DNA of 64,000 nt, taken from Sphagnum compactum (Eukaryota > Bryophyta > Sphagnopsida > Sphagnales). Position numbers and translations under genes: made by a program. Shown here one piece after another: positions 12,061-25,219 of this stretch; position 1 is the stretch's first letter, and every line of letters begins with the position of its first letter. The notes beneath the pieces are model-generated. The model was not told the DNA's origin. It did not search any database and worked only from the letters and a program-made list of their open reading frames with translations. The stretch covers positions 11,532,001 to 11,596,000 of the forward strand of contig OZ234494.1 in assembly GCA_965153455.1 (NCBI GenBank), read 5' to 3'.

Positions 12061-15000
12061 ATTTAGATTATAGCATAGGTGATTAGATCTGTTTTTGTTA
12101 CGTACTTCAAAAAACAAGTTGTTTCCACAAAGGACGGACGGGTTATTTCCATAAAAGATAGGTTGCTTCCAAAGAAGTTAACATGGCAAGCATAATCTTG
12201 CATGGAGAGAATTCCTTTTGGAATGCCACCACAATGGATTAACAATTTTTTAAGCCTAAAGGTTAAAAAATCTCTCTAATCAAGGAAGGCCTTTCAAAAC
12301 TAGTCTATTTGAATTTTAGAGAAACATAGTTTTGGTATTCAAAAGCTTCTTGAAAACCTCTACCTGCAAAAGTGGCAAAAAAGAAACAAAACATATCCTT
12401 TCCCTTTCTATAAAAGTTCCTTTGCCCAAAAAGAAAAGACTAAAGAAGAACACACAGTTCTTCTTCTTCTTCTTCTCCTTCTCTGGAACACAAATTATGT
12501 GTGGGCATGGCATGTTGCATGCGGAATTATGGTGTGGATGAATCGTAAAGCTGGTTTTCTTCTTTGTGCTTCAATTCTATGACAATCCAAATCACCCTAA
12601 TTTCTACACTTTGTTTCAACACCTCAATTAAGATTTGAAATAAGAAGTGATGTGTCCGCATGTGGAGTCAACATTGTTGGCCACCCATACAAGCTGCCTC
12701 CACAATAACTTGAATATACAATGCTAAAGATGTACAATGTTTATCATGGGCATGATAAGCATACATATTTGGGGTTCTATAATTAAAAAATCCATCTAGA
12801 ATATAATAAATAATCATTACATATTTATAAGGACTTTAATGTAAAGTTTTGGTGAAAAGTACATTAAGGGTATATTAAAGGTGTAAACAAATGATTTTAA
12901 GTATATATATATTTTTTCAATCAATAATTATGGTACAATTAATTAATACTGATTAATTATTTAATTAATAGTAACTAGTTATCAATAGTTGATCATTATT
13001 TTTAATAGTTCATATTTTAAAAATCGGAATTAATAATATTTATTAAATATTTAGTCATTAATTAAATATTATTTATTTATTTATTTTATTACATAATTCA
13101 GAAATAAATTATATTAAAAATTAGATAATTGATATTAATTAATTTATAATTTATAATTTATAATTATATAAATAAGTCAAAATGTAACCACTCGATTTGC
13201 AACTATATGCAACATGTAGTCGTTTGTAACTAAGTTTGGGAGTATTCACAACTATAAGATCAAATTTTAATTATTTTGGTCATTCTTACAACTATGATGC
13301 AATTATTGAACATTTCATCCTATTGGTCCAATCGCTTTTAAGTTTATTTTTATCCACTAATATATTGATATGTCCTATTGATTACAATAATCATCAAATT
13401 AGTTATATCCTAAAAGTATTTTACAGTGACATAGGGGTGTATTTTTATGTATGTATTAAAATTATATTTATGAAATGTTACATATATATTAAATATATAT
13501 TTGTGTGTATATTAATTATGCATATGTATGTATATTGTTCATATAATAAATCTAAACATTATATTTCAATTCTGAAAACTAAATTATTTTAAAAACTAAT
13601 TTGAATTTGAAACTTGATAATTGAATCTGAAAATTGCTATTTCAATTCCTTAAAACATTATTTGAATTTGAAATTCTTTTAATTTGAATTTAAAAATATT
13701 ATTTGATCAATATATATATATTTGAATTCTAAAATATTATTTTCGATTCTAAAAATTAATAATTCAATTCTGAATTTTTAAAATTTAAAGTAAAAAAAAC
13801 CTATTTGATCTAAAAATATATATTTGGATTCTAAATTGTTTTTTTTTATTCTAAAAATTAATAATTCAATTCAGAAAATTATTCTAAACAAGAACGTTTC
13901 AATTTTGAATATCAGTATTTGAACTTGAAATGTCAATTATGAAATTTTTATTTAAATTCAAAAGACTTATTTGATCTAAAAATTGATGTTTGAATTCTGA
14001 ATTTTTTTGAATCTAAATTTAATATTTCAATTCAAAAAATTATTGATTTAATTGTAAGGTTTTTTTCTACTAATGTTATCCATAATAAATCACTTTTATA
14101 AATAATTATAAATGATTATAGTTCATAATTATAAGTCACACTAAATAATTATTGTTACAACATAGGTTTTTATATTATATAATTCATATTCTTACTATAA
14201 AAGAAATGAATTATTATAATTAATATTACATTACCTTAAAATCATTGTAATTATTTTATATAAGAATTAATCATAATATATGCATAATTATTTTCTAATT
14301 GAACATAAAAATTCACAGTATGTAATTTATAACTTTAAATCTGAATTAAAATTTTGGAAAAAATTATAATGTAGTTCAAATAATTATTGTAAGGATTGTA
14401 ATTTCAGGAATTATTTTAAAGTATTTTAGTTTTTAATTTCTCTAGTTTTGTAACTATTTGTCTATGATAATGTTTTAAAAATATTTTTATTGTAATTATA
14501 AAAATAGATGTTATGTTTAGTTAAATATTTTATTTATAGTTAATAATTACTAATAAAAAAATTATTTGACCTATCAAATTTTTAAAATAATTAATATAAT
14601 TATATAGTAATTAATGTAATTATTTTAATGTTATTATGTTTTAAAAATCGTCTAGGAATTATTATTTTAATAACAATTGTTAGTTCATTATTTATAATTT
14701 GAATTTGAATTTTTATGAAAAAAATATAGTATTTAATTTTTAAACATTAATTATATATTTATAATTTGACCAGATTTTTAAAAGTAATAAAATATTTTAA
14801 AATATTTTAGTTATTTATTTATCTATGAGTTATGTTTTGACAAGTTATGAATAACTAGATAGCTAGTTAGTTAAATATTAAGAAGTTATTATTTATTTAA
14901 GTAATTGATAACGAATTCTTCAAATTTGTAGTGTATAAATTATTTTTAAAATATATGTTAAGTTTAATTATTATTAATTGAATGATTATCTAATTATCTA

Positions 15001-15230
15001 GTGAGCCATGCACTGGAATTGTTTATGAATCTAAAAATTAAAGACAAAAGACATGAAAAAAATTTTGGAGTTGCAATTTAGTTTGTGAGGAAATTGTAAC
15101 TTCAAAATTTATCCAATATTTTTTGTATTCCATTCCTATTTTGAACATTATATAAACAAAGGGTCATTCAATTTCACATTAAGAAATTTGTGCACATGGC
15201 ATGGGCCAATCAAAAGACTTAACCCAAAAT
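12061..15230. other. Very AT-rich DNA with a degenerate TTGAATTYTAAAA minisatellite
   Basis: No coding exon is supported. From about 13580 to 14060 variants of TTGAATTCTAAAATTA recur at roughly 40-70 bp intervals, forming a degenerate minisatellite. Elsewhere ATTAATTAATTA-like runs dominate. A CTT microsatellite lies near 12460-12480. Confidence 0.5.
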
Positions 15231-15239
15231 GAAAAAACA

Positions 15240-15900
15240 AATTATGCACAATTTTAAATTACCTACCTCCCCAACCTACTTATATACTTAGCTAGGTAGG
15301 TTCCTAGTTTAACCTACCCACCTAGGTCAACCTATATACCTACCTACCTAAATACTTACTCATATGAATAGGTATTTAGCTTAGGAAGGTAGGACCTACC
15401 TACACACCTTTTTATTTAAATAGATAGGTAGGTATATAGCTTAGGTTTGTAAGCACCTACTTATGTACCTACCAACATAATATAAATATTTTATATTAAA
15501 TTCATTTTTAAATACCACATGGAATATTTACATTGGGCCATGTGTCATAATATAAGATCGTTTAAACATTTGAATTGAACATCATAGATTATTTTAAATA
15601 ATAATATTTATCTTTTAAATAATTAAATATTGGGACATGTGGCAACACGTCATTTGCCATCAATTGTGACCAAAATAGTTGGATTTTAATAACATGTGAC
15701 AATACATATATAACGGAATCAAAGGATGAACTTGTATTTGTTGACTTTTTCTTTCATCTAATACATTTTGTTGTTTACAATTATTATTGCATGCAACTTG
15801 TCCAAGGCGGCTAATGAGATTTTAGTCACAAATGTCGCTTGCGACTAAAATTTAATCTCAGAAACCAATTGAAAATACATATTTTCTTCTAATATATCTA
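15240..15900. repeat. Dispersed AT-rich repeat with GTAGGTAGG core, copy related to 51.9-52.5 kb
   Basis: The segment has a GTAGGTAGG cluster, then GCCATGTGTCA/CCACATGG-type words, then AACTTGTCCAA followed by TTTTAGTCACAAATGTCGCTTGCGACTAAAA. The same order recurs at 51940-52500, and part of it at 18900-19500. The last word is a short inverted repeat (TTTTAGTC/GACTAAAA). A non-autonomous DNA transposon family is likely, but termini are not clear. Confidence 0.6.
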
Positions 15901-16399
15901 GTTAAAATTTCATATTCAATTACTTCTAATTCATAAATTACAATTATAAATTAAATGTATAGTCATTAATTAAATATTAATCAATAAAATAAAAAATTAT
16001 TAATTAATTGATATCAAATACATAAATAAATAAAAATTTATGATCTTTAATTAAAAGTTTGTCACTAATTAAATATGAATTAATTAATTAAAACTAGTTA
16101 ATTAATCAAATAGTTATTTATTTATCAACCAAAACCTTTTGATGTCAATGATGCTACATAGTTATAACTTCCTTTTAGTGTCCATATTAGCTACTTGATT
16201 TAGTCATAATTTCAACATTGGAATACTGGCATCAAGATGTAGGTCTTGAAACCTATTGAATTTCATTTGTTGACCAAAGATCCTTTTAATGAATTTGCAA
16301 GCTTGGAATAATGGACTAGACTACATCAAAATGTAATCATGATTGTGTAGTTGTTTTTGGCAACTAAATTTTTTCACAACATTCAAACTAAGGAGTCTA

Positions 16400-19300
16400 A
16401 CACTAATTTTGATGCTTACAAAGTTTCATTACTTCAAGCCATGGTTTGTCAAGAGGTTAATGGAGTGGAACACATGTTGTAAGTATCACACGGAACTCAA
16501 TGAACTGAGACTTGGTGTGAACAATATGAAGGTAGTGGGAAGGGATGTTCATAATCGTTGTGCATGTTCTTGTGATTTATGTAAATTAGCTTACAATGAT
16601 AGTGGGTGTGTTGGTGAGGCCCTCTTATGTTGCCCACATTAAGACATATGATACACTAATTTCAATATGGAGTTCAATATTGTGTTCCAAAGATGAAAAT
16701 TTAGAGTTCCACAAGAGGGATTGTTTCATGGGTGAATGCAAGATGTGTGGCATCTAGTTGCTCAAGGTATGTCCAACACAGTTATCTACTCACAAAAAAA
16801 CACAATGCATTAGTATTGCCCATCAAGTTGTGGGTATAGATGTTGATGGTCAAAACAAAAAGGTTAGCAAGGTTATGTATAATGATATGACACCTTTAGC
16901 ATTGATTGAGCACTTGAAGCCTCGCCTTTTAGCCTTTGTGGTACATAATTTTATAGCTCATTGGTAGGAGAAAGAATTTAAGTGATTCATGAATAACATA
17001 CCTGAGGACACGATGATTTCATGTATGTGATGAAAAAGAACATGACATGTTTGTTCAACATGCATTTAAGTTGCATTGGGAGTATTTCAAAACAAAGGGG
17101 TGCCAATCGAAGCAACATGTTGTTTGGAGTGATGGTTGTTCCAAATAATTTAAGAATGTTAGAGCTTGGTGCTTCTTGGAGAGGTAGCACAATTTCACGG
17201 TCAGTGAACAACTTCCATCTAGATGTCAAGTGTTGGTCACTATGAGAAATTACATTTATTGAAATCACACTACCTTACAACTAAAACTCAAAAAAAATTC
17301 ATATACAATTATTGTGCAATTACATCTTGGGTATTACAACTATTAGGCAATTATCCCCTAGAAATATGGTATATTAATAAATAAATTATCATGTCAAAAT
17401 TTCAATTAATTTTATTATAGTTGCAAATGAATTGAAAATGGGTATTTTATATGGTAATTAATAACATTGTGCATACATATATAGTCAACCATGTTTGACT
17501 TTTTTAGGAGTTACATTGTAATTACATGTGGCAACTACTTTAAAACTGTTGTAAACGTGCCATTAAAGCAACAATTATGTTGTAATTAGTGTACAATGTA
17601 CATACATGTGATCATGCCGTGTATTCACATTTCCACCACCCGTTATATGATGCATTTGTAATTAGTTTTCGACAATGATTCCCATTGATATAATTAGTAC
17701 GGCCACTAGTGCACCATTACTAAAATATTATTGTTCAACTATGTTATAACTATAATACAATTATTTATAACTCAATAAGGCTACATATTCATATGTAATG
17801 TTTTATAAAAACATATTGTTTCAATAATTTGATTATTAATATGAATAAATAAGTGTAATTCATATGATTAATTTTACATTAACTAACAAATTAATTACTC
17901 ATTAAATATTAATCAGATAAATGTTTATCCAAGTTGGGGATATTTCATAATGAATTAAAATTGATTATTTAAGATAATTATTAATTCATTAATAATGATC
18001 AAATCATTAATTATTTAAATTCATTAACTAATCAACTATTTGGATACATATAATTAATTTAAATGTGAAACTAAAAGCAATGTGTATATCATATTAAAAA
18101 TTCGATTTGATGTACATATGGATATGCTTATTTATATCTTCATGTTTTCTACCCAAATTCATAAAAAATATAAAAAATATAGTAATGAGTTATTTTTCAA
18201 TAAGTTTTAACTTATTAATTATTAAATAATATGTAATTTAATTAATTATTATGAATGAATTAATTAGACCAAAAATAATTATGAATTATAAATAGATTTG
18301 ATTCCTACAATTAGTTCATTAATTAGTTAGAATAAATAATATACATATTTTCAAAACTTCAAATGATAAGTTACTAAGTTATTAATCATCTGATAATAAA
18401 TTATCTAAAACAAAATAATTAAATATTTGAAATAAATATCAAATAAATGGATTAATTAAATTAATAGTTATCTATTTATAATAATTCATTATAATAATTA
18501 TTTTAATTCATGAATTAACCAATTATTTGAATTAAACTAATTAATTTAAATAGTTACATCATTGGTTAGTTGGTTCAAATAATCAATCCAAATGTTTAAT
18601 TATCATATATTTTATTCAAAAATTTATGTTTCAAATAATGATTTTTCATAAAATAAGATAAACTATTTTGATGATTAATTATATTTTAAAATTAATTCAA
18701 ATCATTATTTCAAATAACTAAATATTAAATGATTAATTCACATATTTAATTGTCATATAATCACTAATTTAATTTTATAATTTACATAATGAAAAACAAA
18801 CACAAAGTACGTGGGACAATCTTTTTGTGGTTGCAACTCAATTTGCAACTAAATAACAATTATTTCAAATTTAACCCATATGCTTTGTCTTTAAATCCCA
18901 TGTTATAGATTATATAAAGAAGGTTTGTTATCTTATGTTCTCACATTAAAATACATGTGCCATTTTGAGATGAATTAAGAAAAAAATTTAACCGTAAATG
19001 CAAAACGTAAAATTAAAAAAAATTCGTGACCATTCTTTAATTCATTAGTATTGTGTTTTCCTACTTATTTACCTACCTAGGCAAGTAAGTAGGTCCTACT
19101 TTTCTGCCTACCTATTGTTACGTACGAAGTACTAATGGTTATGTACAACCTACTTAACTATATATATATATATATATAATTCAAAATACGATTAATATGC
19201 CATGTGACAATTTTTTTATTATGCCACATGTCACAATTTCGAACCATCATTAACAATCATAATGGACAATGGAGATTAATATTTCAAAAAGAAAATTATT

Positions 19301-20630
19301 TTTATGTCCAAAAACTTTATAGTGCCACGTGTTAGATTTAATAGATGGATGACAATTAATGACGTCATCATGACATCATGAGTGCAGTAATAATGGAGTT
19401 GCATAATAATTGAAAATGAGTTGTTTTGACAAAGTTGCAATTAAGTTGCACTATATATACAGTGAGTTCCAACTCTGCAATTCATGCAACTTGTTTATTA
19501 GCATTCATAGCGTATAAATGCAGTAAGTTGCAAGTGTCTGGTGCAATTCAAAAAATTGAGTTGCAAGGCTAGTTGTAAAACACCTTTTTTTTTTCATAGT
19601 TGTGGAACTACTTTGCAGGTGGACATGGCAAGGGTGAAGTGGATGGAATGGGTGCTTTGTTGAAGCGGAAGCTTTGTAAGGAGTAGTTTAAACCACATGG
19701 AGTGAAGATCCAAAATGCCCATGAAACATCAATTTTTTGCAATCAGAGTCCAACAAGTGTCACATAGCTCATCCAACGTGCGAATGAAGGTTAACAAGAC
19801 CTTATTGGAGGTAAAGTTAGGATGATGTTGATAGAAGAAATGACTTTCATTGTCAAATTGTGGCAGGAACCCGAAAAATCAACCAAATGAGGTCTATCAA
19901 TTTTCGAAATCCAACAATGCTGCAATGTAGAAATGTTTCTTGCTTCTATGTTTCTTGCCAAGATTTTGCCTTAGGGATTTCATGTGAACAAGGACACAAT
20001 TATCTATCACATTGTTGTTTCTGATTTTGTGAGTTAATAGCTTTTGGAGACATGAATCGACTAGTGTTTCAGTTCATTACCATTTCTTTCCCATCTTTGA
20101 ATGCAGACCAACCATGTCTTACCTTGGCAACTAATATGATTGAAGCCCAACAATCCAACTAAAGTGCAAGATGCATTTCATCTTTTTGATAATGAAGTAG
20201 AATTTGGTAGTGGCGGGGGACAAATGCCAAAAAATGTTCAAGTAGGAGACAATGTGGTAGTCAAGTGCTCAACTTCAACTGATGAAGATTATTGGATTCT
20301 TTTATGTGACAAAGGGGCTACACATGATTGAACATGCTTGCACTAATAGTTGGGGACAAGATTAGGTCCTTGGGGATTGGGTCATCCAAGGTGTATAGTA
20401 TGAAAGATTCTGGCCATGCTACTAGGTCATACATTCTATTAGAGGATTTCCTTCCAACTTTTGTGTATTCTTATTTGATAATTGCTTCCAAATTCAGGAT
20501 GCCACATACTACCCATAATGTTAGAGGTTCTAATGCAACCTATGAACTAATGCCTGATGTGATTGGTGTTATTTAGCAAGGCTTGGAAGCTCATGTACTA
20601 GCATATGCAAATGAGGACTAGTGCCAAACT
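16400..20630 (+). pseudogene. Decayed DDE-type transposase-like gene, split by a CACTA-like insertion
   Basis: Two halves, 16400-17235 and 19600-20630, form one degenerate protein with many stops and shifts. In order: a CKYHTELNELRLG segment and a cysteine cluster (CACSCDLC) near 16490-16590; FHKRDC...GECKMCG near 16700-16750; EHLKPRL...VVHNF near 16910-16950; an HWEYFKTKG then SDG segment near 17070-17145. After the insertion come WNYF..GHGKGEVDG near 19605-19640, QVGDNVVVKCS near 20240-20270 and ASKFRMPHTTHN near 20490-20520. SDG followed by FKN and W-N-F/Y...HGKG-x-x-DG are typical of a widespread RNase-H-fold transposase-like family in plants and animals. I recognise this by pattern only. 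Removing 17236-19599 rejoins the frame across CQVL/WNYF. Confidence 0.65.
17236..19599. mobile_element. CACTA-like AT-rich insertion inside the transposase pseudogene
   Basis: A 2364-bp AT-rich insertion interrupts the transposase-like gene between codons that rejoin cleanly. It opens GTCACTATGAGAAAT and closes TTTTTTTCATAG, giving imperfect inverted ends reminiscent of CACTA elements, and is flanked by TTG on both sides (17233-17235 and 19600-19602), the 3-bp duplication typical of that superfamily. It has no transposase frame. Inside are a GTAGGTAGG cluster (19065-19150), a TA microsatellite (19160-19180) and words shared with the repeat at 15.2-15.9 kb. Confidence 0.5.
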
Positions 20631-20639
20631 ATGAATTTT

Positions 20640-22310
20640 GTGTTGCTTGTAGGAGATGATGTACAAGATCAAAGATAGGGTGAGACACACTTGGATTTTG
20701 TAACTTTCCTTGAAGTTTTAACATTGATTATACATGCCAAATCATTTTGGTTTTGTTTGACAAAATGAGTCATGCATATTGTATTGGTGGTTTTACATTT
20801 TGCAAGTAGGATGTTAGTGATGTTGAATGCATGCAATTCATAAGTAAGAATATGAATTTGATGTCTACAGATTCGTTATAAAGGTTATATATACATGTGC
20901 AATTAGTCACTCTCAACAGTGAGATCATTTCACAATGGTGTTAAGGGCTAATGGACATTTTGACACGAATTGCATGGGGTTGAAGATGAAGCTACTAAAA
21001 TTTATCACTTGGCAACAGTCTGGTACTTGGTATGCAAATCAACATCTTGGAGTTTGGAGTCTTGAAAGAATACAACATAGGTGAGCAATATATGTTCTTT
21101 CCATTTGTTGAAAACTGGATTTCAACTTGCAATTTAGAGTATTCCTGATCCTTAAGGGTTAAATTCAAGTAGGACCCAAGGGAAACTCGTTCAGTGACTT
21201 CTATCTAGCTGAATTGCTGTTTTTAAGTTCTTTAAAAATTCTCGTCTCCTACGTCAATGTCTCTCTGCCTGTCTGTTTGCCTCCTTCATTCATTCCCTGT
21301 GGTCCTTGCAGTTGCAGGACATGACTTGTCAACAACTGCTTAGGGTTGGATATCCACCTTTGTAGCAAGACCATTTAGCACAAAAGGGTTTTTGTCCGTG
21401 AGTGTTGCAGTGGAGAGTGGTCCTTCTTCTATGACCACATCCTCTGTCCATACATTAAGTGGGGAGATCAACTATTTGAGAATTTTATTATTTCACTCTG
21501 TGGACAATTTTTCCACTCCCCTTGAAGAAATTATTGGCCTTAGATGGATAAATTTCATGAACCCTTGAGAAGAGCTTGAGATGGTGAATTGGAGATGAAT
21601 TTGAGATGGTGAAATTTTCTAGCTGGGTAATGAACTGTCAAAACCATGTAGGGAAATGGACTGGAATAGTACTACCAGGGAGCTGGCATAACCAAAAGTT
21701 GTTTCTTGTTTTCTATTTAGTGAACAACTTGCATTTGAACTTTATGAGGTTGCAATACCAATAGTAACAGTATTGCAAAGATTGTTTGTAATTCTTTTAT
21801 TAGCACTATTCTAGAAATGTATAAGGGATCTTATCTGCAAAAGTATTAGCTTGCACCTTGGATGCAGCTGGTTCTCATCATGTTAAACAAGTGACTTGAT
21901 CAAATAAGCCCATTCAATTAAATGTCTGTATATATGAAATTCGTTCAGATCCAGATTTTGGTCATGATCAATCAATGCTGAAATTCAGTTTCAAGTGCAT
22001 CCACAGATATTCAAACTGCATTCAAAGTACATTGTTTGAAATATGAACTTTATGTTCTTGTCATGTCAAAATCGACACATGCATTTTATCATGTTTATCT
22101 GTTAACATTACAGTCAGTGATGAAATGACTTAGCTTGTGTCTAATACCAAATGCCAAGGAAACTGCAAACTTTGTAAATCAGTACTGGTCTTTTGAAACA
22201 TTTAACAAGAGAAAATGTACTGCCAACATAGATGAATTACCTGGGCAATAAAGTGTTCTAGTCAAGTTGAATGCTAAATTGTAGTTTAAAAGTGCATCCA
22301 AAACTACATT
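20640..22310. other. Intergenic DNA between two decayed genes
   Basis: Less AT-rich than the DNA to the left and with some gene-like texture, but I could not link any frame into exons. It could hold 3' parts of the transposase-like element or of the convergent minus-strand pseudogene. Confidence 0.3.
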
Positions 22311-22316
22311 AAATGT

Positions 22317-25211
22317 TCACTTAGTTGATTTATTTGACCTGGTTGTCACTTGGCCTATTACTTTGTTTGTTTCATCTAATTCACATGTGATTATAGTCTT
22401 TTTGGATGTTCCACCAAAAATGCGGCCTTTTGGTGGTTTACTGGCCATTGCAATTTTGGCATTTGCACTTGTTGCCACAGTAGTAGCTTTCACGCCATGA
22501 AGCAACTGGTTCAATAGCTCTTCAGAAGTGGTGATTGTCTTCTCTTGTGAATCACTTGAAGTTCCATGGGTAAGCTTCTAATTACAGATGTTGTGACACC
22601 TTGCTCAATGTTTTCTGGAACTGGGGCCTCTTCATAAGATCTTGAAGAGCTAAGAATGGTATTCCCATTTGTTCTCTTCCCAACATTAGCCATATCAGCA
22701 ACACCTGCAAAATCTGCACCAACATTAGCTATCTTGAACACAACTAATCAAAAGAACCTTGGAATCAAACTATGACCACACATGTTCCAATTCTATGGAT
22801 TGAGATAAGGGACATGTACCTGATTCAACATTTTGTGTGGGCTTTGCAGCTGGTTCTTTTATATCACATGTTGATTCATGGTTTTCACATGAGTCCAGAA
22901 GCATGCTCCTCTTGACTGAAGGTCCCTCTCATAATGTCCCTTTCCTCTTCAAAGCAGTAGGAGAGTTTGGACTGTTTGCTGTCATTGCCTTATCATCATT
23001 GACACTAATATCACCTTGCATATGGAGGGGTGACATTGCACTTGTTGTGGATTTAGTGGGTGAAGCAACAACAAGAGACTTTTTCTGCTGTAGTAGAGCT
23101 GCTCCATGTAGACCAGCAGGACTCCATGCTTGTCACTCTATGTCCTGTAAAAGAAAACACCCATGGAGCTTGTGTCGCCAAACTCTGTTCCTCTCACTTC
23201 TGATGTTTCTGCAACAAAAATAACATGAACATAAATTTTGTGGTAGAAAGAATAAGCAAACACCTACGGCATGTGGAAATCTAAAAACATATGAACACCA
23301 TTTTGCTTGATAAGACCAGTCAAGGTGAATGGCATGCCTTTTGGACTCAAGTACTGTCCAGATGTTACAACTTCTTTGACTTTCAGCATTTTGTCATCCC
23401 GAGCTTTTGCAAGCGTCATTTGCTTTGCAAGCTTAATCAATTCCTCATCAAGTTCTCCAAATCCCCAGCTTGTCCACCAGTCAGGATGAAGCTTCACAAT
23501 TGCAGATGCAACATTTGTTAGACTGTTTTAGCATTGCACCAAGGCAAAAAGGGTGGAACATGTGTTTGCAAGAAATGACAGCAACATCCATGCAATGAAA
23601 CCCTTCATTACAGTACCAACATGGTTTGAGACTAATGAAAGTCCTTCCACTTTCCTCACAAGGGGTCTCAAAGTGTAAAATGGGTTTAGGCTTGAACACC
23701 ATCCCAGTCCCTCTTTTCATTTCATCTCCAACTCTCCAACTCCCTTGTAATTGCCGCAACTGTGACATACACTTGTCCAACACTTGGTCCAGAATTTGAC
23801 ACTCAGTATTTGCCTCATCAAACAATGCTTGTCCTTGAATAGCCAATTTGTTGCTTATCCTCCACTAGAGTCTTAAATTTGTCTAATTGCCTCTCCAACT
23901 TCAAGGTATCCAACTCCCCTTCCTGGCATGCTTTTGTTTCTGTTTTGGGGTCTATTGATGTGTTCTCTGGTTGAGGCATATCCAAGCTAGCTGCAACATC
24001 CTGCACCTAACAGGCAGAAGCAAGTTATAACAATGAAATTGTCTGCAAACTTCTTAGTTTAATCTACAACAAAACTTCACCATTCACAAATGTTTTGTAT
24101 TACTTTAGCCTTTAAGATTCTTTAAATTTTTTGTATGTGACTTCAACAACACAAATAGTGAAGTTAGAGGTGTTGTCACTCCAAAATGATTCTCCTTGCA
24201 ATGAGATGACGAATGCATACTACCAAACAACTAATGAAGTAGCAACTGCACAACAGTAGCCAAGTTTGAGACAGTTGTCAAGGATTCGGCAACATTACAA
24301 ATTAACTTGAAACAAGATGCTGGAAAACATATTGAAAGAAAAGGGGCAGTCAATGAAATACTTGAGAGCTTACAAACTATTAGAAATTATCACCTTGTCC
24401 TGCAGCTGGTTTTGTTGTCCTTTGACCTTGAGAATTGATGCCTCAACTTCATGCATGTTATTTTGAACTTTAACAAACTCTGCCTTCTGATCCTCCATAT
24501 TGTAGGGCAGGCCTGCTAATCGCTCCTTCACCTCCTGTTTCTTCTCTTCTAGATGCTTCAACTGTGCCTTACCAATCTTTCTCATATCATTTTTGAAATC
24601 CAACAACTTCTCCACATCCTTCATCTCCTCCTTTGAGGTAAGCCTTGGAGGAAGATCCCCATCTCTTGACATCATGGCAATACTAGATCCCGAGCGTTGG
24701 GAAGATCAAATCCTTCTGGCCTCTCAGATCCAAAACTTCATTCAGATTTTTCTGTTGTATGGGCTTTTGGCAATGAACCTGAGCTTTGTCGTCATGCTTT
24801 CTCTGGAGCAGTGGCAACAGCAGCAATAGCTGCCCAATTTACTTTATGCCCCTTACCTTCTGCAATCCAGCCCCTCACTAACCAAATATACAGTTCATTG
24901 TGTGTGATATGGCCAGTGCCATATATCTTCCAATAAAGCTTCTCCAGTTGCTTTTTGTGATCCTCTGATAACAGTGGGTTGGTGGTTCTGAACTTACTCA
25001 CATTACCAAATATGTAAGTAATGTCAGCAGTTGTTACATGGTCATCAGTGATCTCTCCTTTAGGATCCAACCCTTCAGCTGGCAGCTTCCTGAGATCTTC
25101 AGAAAACTTTGCATCTTGGAACTTGTAATCCACCCATGGCCACTTGGGATACTCACTATCAATATCCCTCTTCCAACTTGGCCTTTTCTCATTTCCTTTG
25201 ATCTTCACCAT
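22317..25211 (-). pseudogene. Decayed multi-exon gene with coiled coil and RING-like zinc finger
   Basis: Minus-strand pieces follow one another with good splice sites but broken frames. The N-terminal piece (from ATG at 25209-25211) is a tryptophan-rich region (YPKWPWVDYKF). A Glu/Lys-rich coiled coil follows (24394-24675), donor at 24392-24393 joining phase 0 to an exon starting at 24000. Next comes a RING-like cluster, C-x2-C...C-x-H-x2-H-x2-C...C-x2-C at about 23500-23640, then DWWTSWGFGELDEEL. The tail (22317-23220) is Ser/Thr-rich. Defects: in-frame TGA near 24793 and 24740, frameshifts near 23845, 23490 and 22600, and further stops in the tail. Introns are kept, so it is not a retrocopy. 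The family is not recognised. It converges on the transposase-like pseudogene and may be a separate gene or cargo of the same element. Confidence 0.55.
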
Positions 25212-25219
25212 GACCTGCA

